The notes under the pieces were generated by a model. It ran no database searches. It had not been told where the DNA came from and was given only the letters and a program-made list of their open reading frames with translations. Position numbers and translations under genes: made by a program. Positions 56,824 to 64,000 of a stretch of 64,000 bases of DNA are shown piece by piece (the first letter of the stretch is position 1; every line of letters starts with the position of its first letter). This DNA is from Hyphomonas oceanitis SCH89 (lineage in GTDB: Bacteria; Pseudomonadota; Alphaproteobacteria; Caulobacterales; Hyphomonadaceae). The stretch is taken from the NCBI RefSeq assembly GCF_000685295.1, contig NZ_ARYL01000012.1, forward strand, positions 44,778 through 108,777. Direction: 5' to 3'.

Positions 56824-57594
56824 ATGTCAGACCCGTTGATCATCGCCGGAAAAACCTACAACTCGCGCCTCATCGTGGGCACGGGCAAGTATGCGAGCTA
56901 TCAGCAGAACGCCGATGCTGCGCGCGCGGCGGGGGCCGAGATTGTTACCGTGGCGCTGCGCCGGGTGAACCTGTCGGACCCCGGCAAGGAGATTCTCACC
57001 GATTTCGTGAAGCCGGACGAGTTCACCTACCTGCCCAATACGGCGGGCTGCTACACCGCTGACGAGGCCGTGCGCACGCTGCGCCTAGCGCGTGAGGCCG
57101 GCGGCTGGAACCTGGTGAAGCTGGAAGTGCTGGCCGACCAGAAGACGCTCTACCCGAACATGCCGGAGACGCTGACCGCCGCGAAGGCGCTGATCGCGGA
57201 CGGGTTCGAGGTGATGGTCTACTGCTCGGATGACCCGGTTTACGCGAAGATGCTGGAAGAGGCGGGCTGTTGCGCGATCATGCCGCTTGGCAGCCTGATC
57301 GGTTCGGGACTTGGCATCATGAACCCGGTGAACATCCGCCTGATCGTTGAGCAGACCCGCGTGCCTGTGATCGTCGACGCGGGCGTTGGCACACCATCGG
57401 ATGCTGCCATGGCCATGGAACTCGGCTGTGACGGCGTGTTGATGAACACCGCGATTGCCGCCGCCAAGGACCCGATCCTGATGGCGAGCGCGATGAAGCA
57501 TGCCGTGATCGCCGGACGCGAGGGCTATCTCGCGGGCCGTATGCCGAAGAAGATGTATGCCGATCCAAGCTCGCCCCTTGCCGGGCTGATCTAG
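56824..57594 (+). CDS. thiG: Thiazole synthase ThiG
   Basis: A 256-residue TIM-barrel thiazole synthase combining DXP, dehydroglycine and ThiS sulfur. The Schiff-base lysine is Lys99 in LVKLEVLAD, and the phosphate loop is in [17 protein letters not shown]. The start follows GGAAGCCC. thiO/thiH and thiF are not here. Confidence 0.96.
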   Translation: MSDPLIIAGKTYNSRLIVGTGKYASYQQNADAARAAGAEIVTVALRRVNLSDPGKEILTDFVKPDEFTYLPNTAGCYTADEAVRTLRLAREAGGWNLVKLEVLADQKTLYPNMPETLTAAKALIADGFEVMVYCSDDPVYAKMLEEAGCCAIMPLGSLIGSGLGIMNPVNIRLIVEQTRVPVIVDAGVGTPSDAAMAMELGCDGVLMNTAIAAAKDPILMASAMKHAVIAGREGYLAGRMPKKMYADPSSPLAGLI

Positions 57595-58806
57595 TTGCGC
57601 GCTGCCATCATTGGCGCGGGACCGGCTGGCCTGATGGCCGCCGAGGCGCTGTTGGCGCGGGGCGTTGGCGTCGATATCTATGACGCGATGCCGAGCTTTG
57701 GCCGCAAGTTCCTGATGGCGGGCAAGAGCGGACTCAACATCAGCCACGCTGAAGACATCGACGTTTTCCTGTCGCGCTATCGGAGCGATGCGCGATTGCA
57801 GGACATGGTGCGGGCTTTCGGGCCAGCTCAAGTCGTTACCTGGATGGAGGCGCTTGGCATTGCCGCGCATACCGGGCCGACGGGGCGCGTGTTTCCGGAA
57901 ATGATGAAGGCCTCGCCGCTGTTGCGGGCCTGGCTGGTGCGGTTGCAGGACGCGGGCGCTGTGTTGCATCCGAAGCATCGCTGGAAGGGATGGAACGCGG
58001 ATGGCGCGCTGGTGTTTGATGCGCCGCAAGGCACGGTGACAGCAGCGCCCGATGCGACGGTTCTGGCGCTGGGCGGTGCGAGCTGGAAACGTCTTGGGTC
58101 GGATGGAGCGTGGGCGTGTTTGCTGGACGCAAAAGGCGCTCGGACAGTGCCGTTCGGTCCTTCGAATTGCGGCTTCCTTGCGGATTGGTCAAACCACATG
58201 AAGGAGAAGTTTGCGGGCGCGCCGGTCAAGTCGGTCCGTCTGTCAGTGGGCGGACAGGAGACGCGATCCGAGTTCGTGATAACGCAGCGCGGTGTTGAGA
58301 GCGGGGGCATCTACACACTGTCTTCAGCGCTGGTCGAGGGCTTGCGCCGGGACGGGGCGGCGACGCTTTCAATAGACCTGCTGCCGGACATGGATGTGCC
58401 AGCTATTGTCGCCAAAATTGAGCGACCACGCGGCAAGCAATCCATGTCGAACCATCTGCGCAAGAGCCTCGGCATATCCGGCGTGAAGCTCGCCCTGCTG
58501 CACGAGGCGGCACGCGGCGTGCTGCCGGACCATAAGGTGACACTCGCCCGGCTCATCAAGGCCGTGCCAATCAAGGTTACCGGCACGGCGCCGCTGGACG
58601 AAGCGATTTCGACAACTGGCGGTGTAGCCTGGGATGCGCTGGATAATGCGCTGATGCTGCGCGAACTGCCCGGCGTGTTCTGCGCGGGCGAAATGATTGA
58701 TTGGGACGCCCCCACGGGCGGCTATCTGATCACGGCGTGCATGGCGACCGGCAAGGCCGCAGGCGAGGGCGCAGCCGACTGGCTTCAGACGGCGTCGAGC
58801 TTGTAG
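57595..58806 (+). CDS. TIGR03862-type NAD(P)/FAD-dependent oxidoreductase
   Basis: A 403-residue flavoprotein of the HI0933/TIGR03862 type. The Rossmann motif AIIGAGPAGLMAAEALL starts at residue 4, and the C-terminal segment FCAGEMIDWDAPTGGYLITAC is typical. Translation appears to begin with TTG directly after the thiG stop codon, so it is probably coupled. A thiamine role is suggested only by position. Its end overlaps the convergent amidohydrolase by 22 bp. Confidence 0.85.
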   Translation: MRAAIIGAGPAGLMAAEALLARGVGVDIYDAMPSFGRKFLMAGKSGLNISHAEDIDVFLSRYRSDARLQDMVRAFGPAQVVTWMEALGIAAHTGPTGRVFPEMMKASPLLRAWLVRLQDAGAVLHPKHRWKGWNADGALVFDAPQGTVTAAPDATVLALGGASWKRLGSDGAWACLLDAKGARTVPFGPSNCGFLADWSNHMKEKFAGAPVKSVRLSVGGQETRSEFVITQRGVESGGIYTLSSALVEGLRRDGAATLSIDLLPDMDVPAIVAKIERPRGKQSMSNHLRKSLGISGVKLALLHEAARGVLPDHKVTLARLIKAVPIKVTGTAPLDEAISTTGGVAWDALDNALMLRELPGVFCAGEMIDWDAPTGGYLITACMATGKAAGEGAADWLQTASSL

Positions 58807-59786
58807 ACCTTGCGCGCGGTGCCGCTGAACATGGCGGTCTGTTCGGCCTCGGAATAATCGGCGGCAATTTTCTTCAGACCATTCCATAGCGTGCGATAAC
58901 TGATCGACAGGCGGTCGACCGGGAAATTGCTTTCGAACATGCAGCGCTCAGGCCCGAAGCACTTGATGGCGTGATGGTAGTACGGCGCCTGCGCGTCGAC
59001 GAACTCATCCGACGTGGGCGGCGTGGCGCGCGTGTTCCAGCCGAAGCCATTGTCGGGCATGGCGAGGCCGCCAATCTTGGCGAAGACATTCTTGTATTCG
59101 GCTACGGCGGCGATGTCGTCTTTCCATCGGGCGAAGTTCTCGTCGCGCTTGCCTTCATAGGGGCCAACGCCCAGCGGCGTGCCGAAATGGTCGAGGATCA
59201 TGGTCGTATCAGGCACGGCTGATGCAAGTTCTGCAAAGTCCGGGATCTGGTGGTGATAGTTCCAGGTGTCATAGGTGAAACCGCGCTCTCTCAGGCGGGC
59301 GACGCCGCGCCGGAAATCATAGTCGCGATAGAGCCCTTCGGGCGCGCGGCCCGGAATAGCGAATCCGGCGCTGTCCTTGTCGAAGGCGCCAGCGTGGCGA
59401 ATGCCCCGAAAGAGGCCATTGGCGGCTGCGATATGAGCGTCGAGAACTTCATCGAGATTATCGAGGCGGAGGTCTGCATGGCCAACAAAGCCGGCAATGG
59501 TGGCCTTGTCCGGATCAGCAGCTGAGCGAGCGGCAGCGGCGGCGATGAACTCGGTTTCGCCGATGGGCTTGAGGCGTTCCGGGCCGTCCTTGCGATAGGA
59601 GGAGCCGCATTCCATGAAGACGGTCTGGACCACGTTGTGACCGTCTTCGGTGTCGGACCAGAGTTCCTCAAGGTCGTAGCTGAGGAAAGGTTTGGGCCAG
59701 AGATGATGGTGCGGGTCGACGATCTCGCGATCGGGGTCGATCACGTCTTCGCGGACCTGTGCGAGCCATTCTGTATTGTTGAACAT
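58785..59786 (-). CDS. Amidohydrolase_2-family metal-dependent hydrolase
   Basis: A 333-residue TIM-barrel protein with DPHHHLW at residues 24-30 as the first metal motif, a central DHFGTP segment and a C-terminal FESNFPVD strand carrying the last aspartate. This is the amidohydrolase_2/lactonase-decarboxylase group (PF04909). The substrate is unknown; lactones or aromatic carboxylates are typical. Confidence 0.87.
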   Translation of the reverse strand: MFNNTEWLAQVREDVIDPDREIVDPHHHLWPKPFLSYDLEELWSDTEDGHNVVQTVFMECGSSYRKDGPERLKPIGETEFIAAAAARSAADPDKATIAGFVGHADLRLDNLDEVLDAHIAAANGLFRGIRHAGAFDKDSAGFAIPGRAPEGLYRDYDFRRGVARLRERGFTYDTWNYHHQIPDFAELASAVPDTTMILDHFGTPLGVGPYEGKRDENFARWKDDIAAVAEYKNVFAKIGGLAMPDNGFGWNTRATPPTSDEFVDAQAPYYHHAIKCFGPERCMFESNFPVDRLSISYRTLWNGLKKIAADYSEAEQTAMFSGTARKVYKLDAV

Positions 59787-59875
59787 GCGCGTCCTCCTGC
59801 CTTGCCGTCAGCCTCTGCTGAGCTGTGTCCCTATTCAGGGCGCAATGCGGCGGCGAGGCAAGGGGTGGCGCAAGG

Positions 59876-60106
59876 TTAGCTTAGATCCGTGTCTTCAAAC
59901 CTGAAGCCGATGCGAAACAGGCAGTAGCCCATTTCGTCAATTGCAGCGACGACGTCAGGATTGGTATCCTCCTCGGACCGCGTTCGGGTGTGGGCCCAGT
60001 TTTCAATCCGGCTCTGCGATGGAAAAGGAGCGCCTTGCAGCACTGTCAGCCGGAAGTCGGATTCCGTTTTGTGCACGTAGAACTCATACGTCCGCACCTC
60101 TGACAT
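59876..60106 (-). CDS. Small protein of unknown function in the dioxygenase operon
   Basis: A 76-residue soluble protein (MSEVRTYEFYVHKTESDFRL at the start). It begins 4 bp after the dioxygenase stop, so it is probably coupled to it. No motif recognised. Composition is acidic and compact; it may be a small alpha/beta domain. Confidence 0.55.
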   Translation of the reverse strand: MSEVRTYEFYVHKTESDFRLTVLQGAPFPSQSRIENWAHTRTRSEEDTNPDVVAAIDEMGYCLFRIGFRFEDTDLS

Positions 60107-60110
60107 AGTT

Positions 60111-61052
60111 CTATGCCTTTACGAGGCCGATCTCGCGGAGGCGTTCCATGAGATAGTCCTGCGCCGTGATGGGTGGCTGGGCCGTGCCGCCTTCGGCGAC
60201 GCATTGGGGCAGGGCTTCGATGACGACATCCTGGTTGAAGTGCAGGAAGAAGGGCGTCGAGTAGCGCGGGAACTTTGCGCGTTCGGGCGCCGGGTTGACG
60301 ACGCGGTGCGTGGTGGAGGGCAAGACGCCCGCCGTGAGACGCTGTAGCATGTCACCGCAATTGATGACGAGGGCGCCGGGTGGCGGGTTGACCGCGAGCC
60401 ATTCGCCGGAGCGGTGCTTCACTTCAAGACCCGCCTCTTCGGCGCCGAGGAGGAGCGTGATGACGTTGATGTCTTCATGCGCACCGGCGCGCACTGTGCC
60501 CTCGGGCGGCGGGTTTTCCTGTGGCGGATAGTGGAGCAGGCGCAGGATGGAATTGCCCATCTCGACGCGGTCTTCAAACCACATCTCGTCGAGTTCCAGA
60601 TGGAGGGCGATGGCCCGCAGCAGGTCGCGGCCCATCTCGTCGAGTGCGTCGAACAGGGCGCGGGTGGCGCGGTCGAAATCCGGGATCTCGCCAACGCTGG
60701 GCGTGTCCGCCATGGTCTCGCGATAGGGGGACTTGGGCGGCAGGTGTCGGCCCGTGTGCCAGAATTCCTTGAGGTCGGCCTTGGCGGCGCCCTTGGCATT
60801 CTCGGTCGCAAAGGCGGTGTAGCCGCGCTGTCCGCCGCCAGCCTTGCCGTCATAAGCGAGCTTCGCAATGTCGGGCATGGCGAAGAAGGCCTTCGTGGCG
60901 CGCAGATTGTCGTCGATCGTACGCTGGTCCACAGGGTGCCCAGCGATGACGGCAAAGCCTGTTTCGCGGAACGATGTGCCCAGCGCCTCGGCGAAGGCGG
61001 CCTTGTCTTTGCGCCAGAGCGCATAGGGGATCGGTTTGAAATACTCGGTCAT
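60111..61052 (-). CDS. 2-oxoglutarate/Fe(II)-dependent dioxygenase (isopenicillin N synthase-like)
   Basis: A 313-residue non-haem iron dioxygenase. The iron triad is His192, Asp194 (GAHEDINVI) and His249 (STTHRVVNP), and the 2-oxoglutarate-binding Arg263-x-Ser265 is in RYSTPFF. The N-terminal DIOX_N region is complete. Substrate unknown. A small coupled gene follows. Confidence 0.9.
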   Translation of the reverse strand: MTEYFKPIPYALWRKDKAAFAEALGTSFRETGFAVIAGHPVDQRTIDDNLRATKAFFAMPDIAKLAYDGKAGGGQRGYTAFATENAKGAAKADLKEFWHTGRHLPPKSPYRETMADTPSVGEIPDFDRATRALFDALDEMGRDLLRAIALHLELDEMWFEDRVEMGNSILRLLHYPPQENPPPEGTVRAGAHEDINVITLLLGAEEAGLEVKHRSGEWLAVNPPPGALVINCGDMLQRLTAGVLPSTTHRVVNPAPERAKFPRYSTPFFLHFNQDVVIEALPQCVAEGGTAQPPITAQDYLMERLREIGLVKA

Positions 61053-61413
61053 GTCTTAAATCTACCGCGAAGCTGCCAGCGTGAAAATGCGGCCAAGTCG
61101 TCACCTTGGGCCGAATTGCGGGGCGCGCAAGGATTTCCGGGCATCGTTCGGGCTTTATCCGGGCTGTTTTCGGATAGCGTTCGGGCACTGATTCACGATT
61201 TCGGGCCTATTGGGCCTGAAACCAGAGGTAGGGTTAACGCAATGCGCGCAGGGCTTAACGCTCTGCCCCTTTGGGGGGCTCCCTGTTAACCATAACGCAA
61301 ATCTCTGAGCCCAATCTGTACCTATCGCCGGACATGGCGGGTGGTGGTTGCCAGAGCAGGACACGGGAATGATCCCGGCGATGCGACGGCAAGGTGAAAA
61401 CAGGAATAAGACA
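61053..61413. other. 361-bp intergenic region with spaced TTAAC motifs
   Basis: No gene seen. CGTTCGGGC occurs twice (61145 and 61178). Three TTAAC motifs start at 61234, 61255 and 61286, two of them inside GGG(C/T)TTAACGC contexts. The spacings of 21 and 31 bp are close to two and three helical turns, and TTAA(C) is the CtrA half-site of Caulobacter relatives. The canonical TTAA-N7-TTAA is not present. Confidence 0.4.
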
Positions 61414-61683
61414 ATGCCTTTTGCAGATTACTCAGTCGACCTTGCAACGATGCTTCATTCGGAGTCCGCTCCGGAAGAACTTTACCAGGCGGGCCTCGTC
61501 TATGCGACGGGTCTCAATGTGGAGATCGACCTGATCGCCGCGCACAAATGGTTCAATCTGGCCGCCCTACGCGGTTCGGAAGAGGCCAAGGCTCAGCGCG
61601 CTGAAATGGCCGAAATGATGAGCACCGACGAGGTCAAGCAAGCCCTTCAGGCAGCCCGCGAGTGGCTGAAACTGATGAACTAG
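61414..61683 (+). CDS. Small Sel1-like repeat protein
   Basis: An 89-residue protein starting at the ATG behind AGGAATAAG. A single Sel1-like alpha/alpha repeat is readable at about residues 22-60 (YQAGLVYATG, AAHKWFNLAA). Such single-unit proteins probably act in protein-protein contacts. It lies upstream of the polysaccharide genes, 119 bp away, with candidate regulatory motifs on both sides. Confidence 0.75.
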   Translation: MPFADYSVDLATMLHSESAPEELYQAGLVYATGLNVEIDLIAAHKWFNLAALRGSEEAKAQRAEMAEMMSTDEVKQALQAAREWLKLMN

Positions 61684-61729
61684 GCGGCCTTGGCGGCCGG
61701 GCGGGGAACGAGCTGCCTGCATGTCGCTG

Positions 61730-61739
61730 TTAAGGTTAA
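61730..61739. promoter_or_regulatory. TTAAGGTTAA motif upstream of the Wzz-type gene
   Basis: Two TTAA half-sites are separated by GG, 64 bp before the Wzz-type start. They resemble CtrA half-sites but not the full spacing. Low certainty. Confidence 0.25.
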
Positions 61740-61802
61740 TGAAATATCAAATGCCCGCGTGCGAATCTAATGGCTTATGCGCCATGAGGAGCCGCAAACG
61801 AC

Positions 61803-63260
61803 ATGCCTGTGACCGAGGCCCCCAGCCGAGATCCGGAGGGTAATGGGCTGGTGCGGACATCCGCGCCGCGCCTGCGCCTCGGTATGGCTGACGTCCTGGT
61901 CCAGTTCTGGCGCGCCAAATGGTTGATGTTGCTGGTTTTTGTGCCGGTATTCGCCCTCGGCCTGGCGGCCGCCCTGTCGCGGCCTGACCTGTATGAGGCG
62001 CGGACACGGCTGATCGTGACGGGCGCCAGCGTGTCAGAGCCGAAGGCGCTCGTGGCGCCTGAGTTGGCGTTCCTGCGCAGTCCTGTGGTTGCGACGCGCG
62101 CGCTGAACCTGTTTCCGATGTCGCGCCTCTATCCCGAAATCAATGCAGCTTGCGAGGCGCGCAGCCGTTCCCTTCGCGGGGACGCCGAGGCCCTTTCCCG
62201 GCTCGCTTCAGAGTGCCGACAGATGTGTGTTGAGGCCCTTCAGCGGGACTTCCGAGTCCATTCCGAGTCCAGTGCGCCCGTGATGACCGTGAGCTACCGC
62301 AATTCCGACCCCGAAGCGGCGGCCGAAGTGCTGAACGCCATGGTCGGCGTGTACCTAAAATATCGTTCCGACGTGCTGGCGCGGCCGGAGGCCGATGAGG
62401 CCCCTGCGCCAGACCGGACTGTGCTGGAGCGCAGCCTGCTGAAATCGGAAACTGATATTGGCGCCTTCCTGGAGACAGAAGGGCTAAGCAGCTTCGAGGC
62501 GGAGCGCGACACGGTGGCCGGTCTCTACAAGGCGGCGAGTGAAGACCTGCTGGCGACGGATTCCCGGTTGCGGCAGGTGGAGAGCCAGCTGACAGCCTAT
62601 CGCCGCCAGATCCGCTCGATTCGGCCGAAGCAGGAGATATTCGTCGAGGACACGACGGGGCAGACCCTGCTGGACATGAAGCTGGCGCGCGAGGCGCTGC
62701 TGGTGACCAGCCTGCCCGGATCAGCCGAGGTGATCGAGATGGATCGGCGGATCGCGCGGGCTGAGGCCTTTATCGCGACGCTGGACCAACCGGTTGGCAC
62801 CACGCGGACGGGACCGAACCCGCGTTACGAACAGATGCTGACGACGATAGACGACCTGAAAGCCGAAGCGGCGGCGCTGACGGACCAGCAGGCGGCCCTG
62901 GCCCGGCAGATCGCGGCGTTCAAGGAGCGCCAGGCGAAACTGGCCGCGCTGGCGCCGCGCTACAATGAGCTGAAGCGCAAGCGCGATATGCTTGAGCAGG
63001 AGATGATGACATCATCCGTTGGCGATGAGCGCACAGGCCGCTGGCAGGGCGAGGATGTGCGCGTGCTGGAACCGGCAACAGTGCCCACCGAGCCTCAGCC
63101 GACACGGGCTGTGCTTGCGGCACTGGCCTTTGCGGCGGCTCTTGGCGCGGCCCTGTTCGCAGGGCTTCTGAAAGCGCTGACGCGGACAGGTTTTGCGACG
63201 CGGCGATCGGTGGAGCGCACGCTGGACCTGCCGGTGCTCGCAACCGTGCGGGAGGTGTGA
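61803..63260 (+). CDS. Wzz-type polysaccharide co-polymerase (HfsA/GumC-like)
   Basis: A 485-residue chain-length-determinant protein. It has membrane helices at about residues 39-58 and 436-459, with a large periplasmic helical part between. The pre-helix-2 coil (LAALAPRYNELKRKRDMLEQ) is typical of PCP proteins. The next gene is a BY-kinase-like ATPase, as in two-gene PCP2 systems and in the Caulobacter holdfast hfsA-hfsB pair. Whether it serves holdfast or another polysaccharide is undetermined. Confidence 0.85.
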   Translation: MPVTEAPSRDPEGNGLVRTSAPRLRLGMADVLVQFWRAKWLMLLVFVPVFALGLAAALSRPDLYEARTRLIVTGASVSEPKALVAPELAFLRSPVVATRALNLFPMSRLYPEINAACEARSRSLRGDAEALSRLASECRQMCVEALQRDFRVHSESSAPVMTVSYRNSDPEAAAEVLNAMVGVYLKYRSDVLARPEADEAPAPDRTVLERSLLKSETDIGAFLETEGLSSFEAERDTVAGLYKAASEDLLATDSRLRQVESQLTAYRRQIRSIRPKQEIFVEDTTGQTLLDMKLAREALLVTSLPGSAEVIEMDRRIARAEAFIATLDQPVGTTRTGPNPRYEQMLTTIDDLKAEAAALTDQQAALARQIAAFKERQAKLAALAPRYNELKRKRDMLEQEMMTSSVGDERTGRWQGEDVRVLEPATVPTEPQPTRAVLAALAFAAALGAALFAGLLKALTRTGFATRRSVERTLDLPVLATVREV

Positions 63261-63266
63261 CCGCAT

Positions 63267-63989
63267 ATGCGTGACCTGAGGCCTGATCTTGCAACGCTCT
63301 GGCAGTCTGTTTCGCGCCTGCGGTCTGCGCGTGGCGCGCGCAGCGTGATGTTCGTGGCAGCGCGAAGCGGCGAGGGAACGAGCAGCATGGCAGCGTCGTT
63401 CGCGCTGATGGCTGCCGAGCATGCGGCGCGCACGGCCTGGCTCGTGGATCTCGATCTCGGGGTGAATGAGGCGTTTGGCGGGTTCGATACAGGGTTTGCG
63501 GGCGGCGTGGCGCGGCCCGCGCGGGCCTACGACGCCGCGCTTGGGTGTGAGCCGATCTATGAACTCGTCCCGGCCCCGCTGGGAGGCGGCAGCAAAATGC
63601 TGACGGTGCATCCCGTGGAGGGGACGCGCCTGCTCGTGACACGGTTCCGCACGGAGCGACTGGCTGCGGGGCAGAGTGTTCGTTTACGTACACAGCCTGA
63701 CTGGTGGCAGGCGCTGCGGCGGTCAACAGACTGGATCATCATGGACGCGCCTGCACTGGACCGGTCTGACGTGGCGCTGGATGTGGCGGCGGAAGCCGAT
63801 GGCGTGGTTCTTGTGGTGCAGGCGGAGACGACTGGCGCCGAGGAAGTGGCGCGCCTGCAGGCCGGTATTGAAGACCAGGGCGGACGCGTGATCGGCGTGG
63901 TGTTGAACCGCATGCGGGCCGATGCTCACCTTGCCGGACGTTTTGGCGGGCAAAATTCGAGGCGCCAATATGAAGGCAGGCGGCGCTGA
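63267..63989 (+). CDS. BY-kinase/HfsB-like ATPase with degenerate Walker A
   Basis: A 240-residue P-loop protein of the CpsD/CapB group and partner of the preceding Wzz-type protein. The Walker A region reads SGEGTSS (residues 34-40), with Thr where BY-kinases have the essential lysine (GEGKS/T). The Walker A' LVDLDLG (59-65) is kept. There is no C-terminal tyrosine cluster; the tail is Arg-rich with one Tyr. Kinase activity is doubtful. The gene starts 6 bp after its partner. Confidence 0.8.
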   Translation: MRDLRPDLATLWQSVSRLRSARGARSVMFVAARSGEGTSSMAASFALMAAEHAARTAWLVDLDLGVNEAFGGFDTGFAGGVARPARAYDAALGCEPIYELVPAPLGGGSKMLTVHPVEGTRLLVTRFRTERLAAGQSVRLRTQPDWWQALRRSTDWIIMDAPALDRSDVALDVAAEADGVVLVVQAETTGAEEVARLQAGIEDQGGRVIGVVLNRMRADAHLAGRFGGQNSRRQYEGRRR

Positions 63990-64000
63990 TATCAGCGCCG

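Overview
The window looks like a chromosomal segment of a GC-rich alphaproteobacterium of the Caulobacterales/Hyphomonadaceae type (Hyphomonas-like). This is inferred from gene content and from the strongly G/C-ending codons. The telling markers are a divK-pleD operon whose phospho-acceptor, GGEEF and I-site positions almost match Caulobacter PleD, an HdaA-type regulator of DnaA, an NDUFA12 homologue next to a DUF2155 gene, the topA-rnr-Nudix-rpmG cluster, and a GTTC-N7-GTTC LexA box at dinB. Coding density is high, with many 4-bp ATGA overlaps. I found no tRNA, rRNA, CRISPR array, transposase or phage gene.

Layout. 1-5.5 kb: an atypical crotonase, a lipoprotein metallopeptidase with a PDZ domain, an acyl-CoA ligase, a SET-domain protein and a small lipoprotein. 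5.7-9.7 kb: gatA and gatB (no gatC), separated by two small membrane-protein genes. 9.7-15.8 kb: a LysR regulator, a truncated haemoglobin, a GFA-family enzyme, a HIT/FemAB-like pair, a glycerophosphodiesterase, RidA and SOS-type dinB. 15.9-19 kb: divK-pleD and an MFS exporter, ending at a bidirectional terminator shared with rpmG. 19-29.3 kb, minus strand: lptF-lptG, topA, an M23 peptidase, an MtfA-like protein, an AT-richer orphan gene, rnr, a Nudix hydrolase and rpmG. 29.4-32.5 kb: pepA, holC behind a long palindromic repeat, yjdM and ndk. 32.5-36.8 kb is the most accessory-looking stretch: a DUF7668 gene, a frameshifted alpha/beta hydrolase, a YfdC-like FNT channel, a GST, a gene-free segment full of hairpins, a GNAT gene and a tiny zinc-finger protein. 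37-47.2 kb: purM-purN facing a DUF2066 gene, hdaA, ppk1, ppx, then rnd and aspS. 47.3-51.8 kb: a secreted pentapeptide-repeat protein, a large NrdJ-like protein without a recognisable catalytic half, and an FG-GAP lipoprotein. 51.9-56.5 kb: NDUFA12, an MCE/MlaD protein and DUF2155 converging on aroQ-accB-accC-aat. 56.5-61 kb: thiS, thiG, a TIGR03862-like flavoprotein, an amidohydrolase and a 2-oxoglutarate dioxygenase operon. 61.4-64 kb: a Sel1-like protein and a Wzz-type/BY-kinase-like pair for surface polysaccharide.

Most genes are housekeeping: amidotransferase-dependent aminoacyl-tRNA formation, purine, fatty-acid and thiamine synthesis, RNA decay, LPS transport, and polyphosphate and cell-cycle control. 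The points most worth following are the NrdJ-derived orphan protein, the SOS box on top of the dinB start, the palindromic repeat that supplies the holC ribosome-binding site, the structured gene-free segment at 35.7-36.0 kb, the third-ligand substitution in the MtfA-like protein, the (GGT)13 tract in the MCE gene, the antisense overlap of aat and the DUF2155 gene, and the broken hydrolase.
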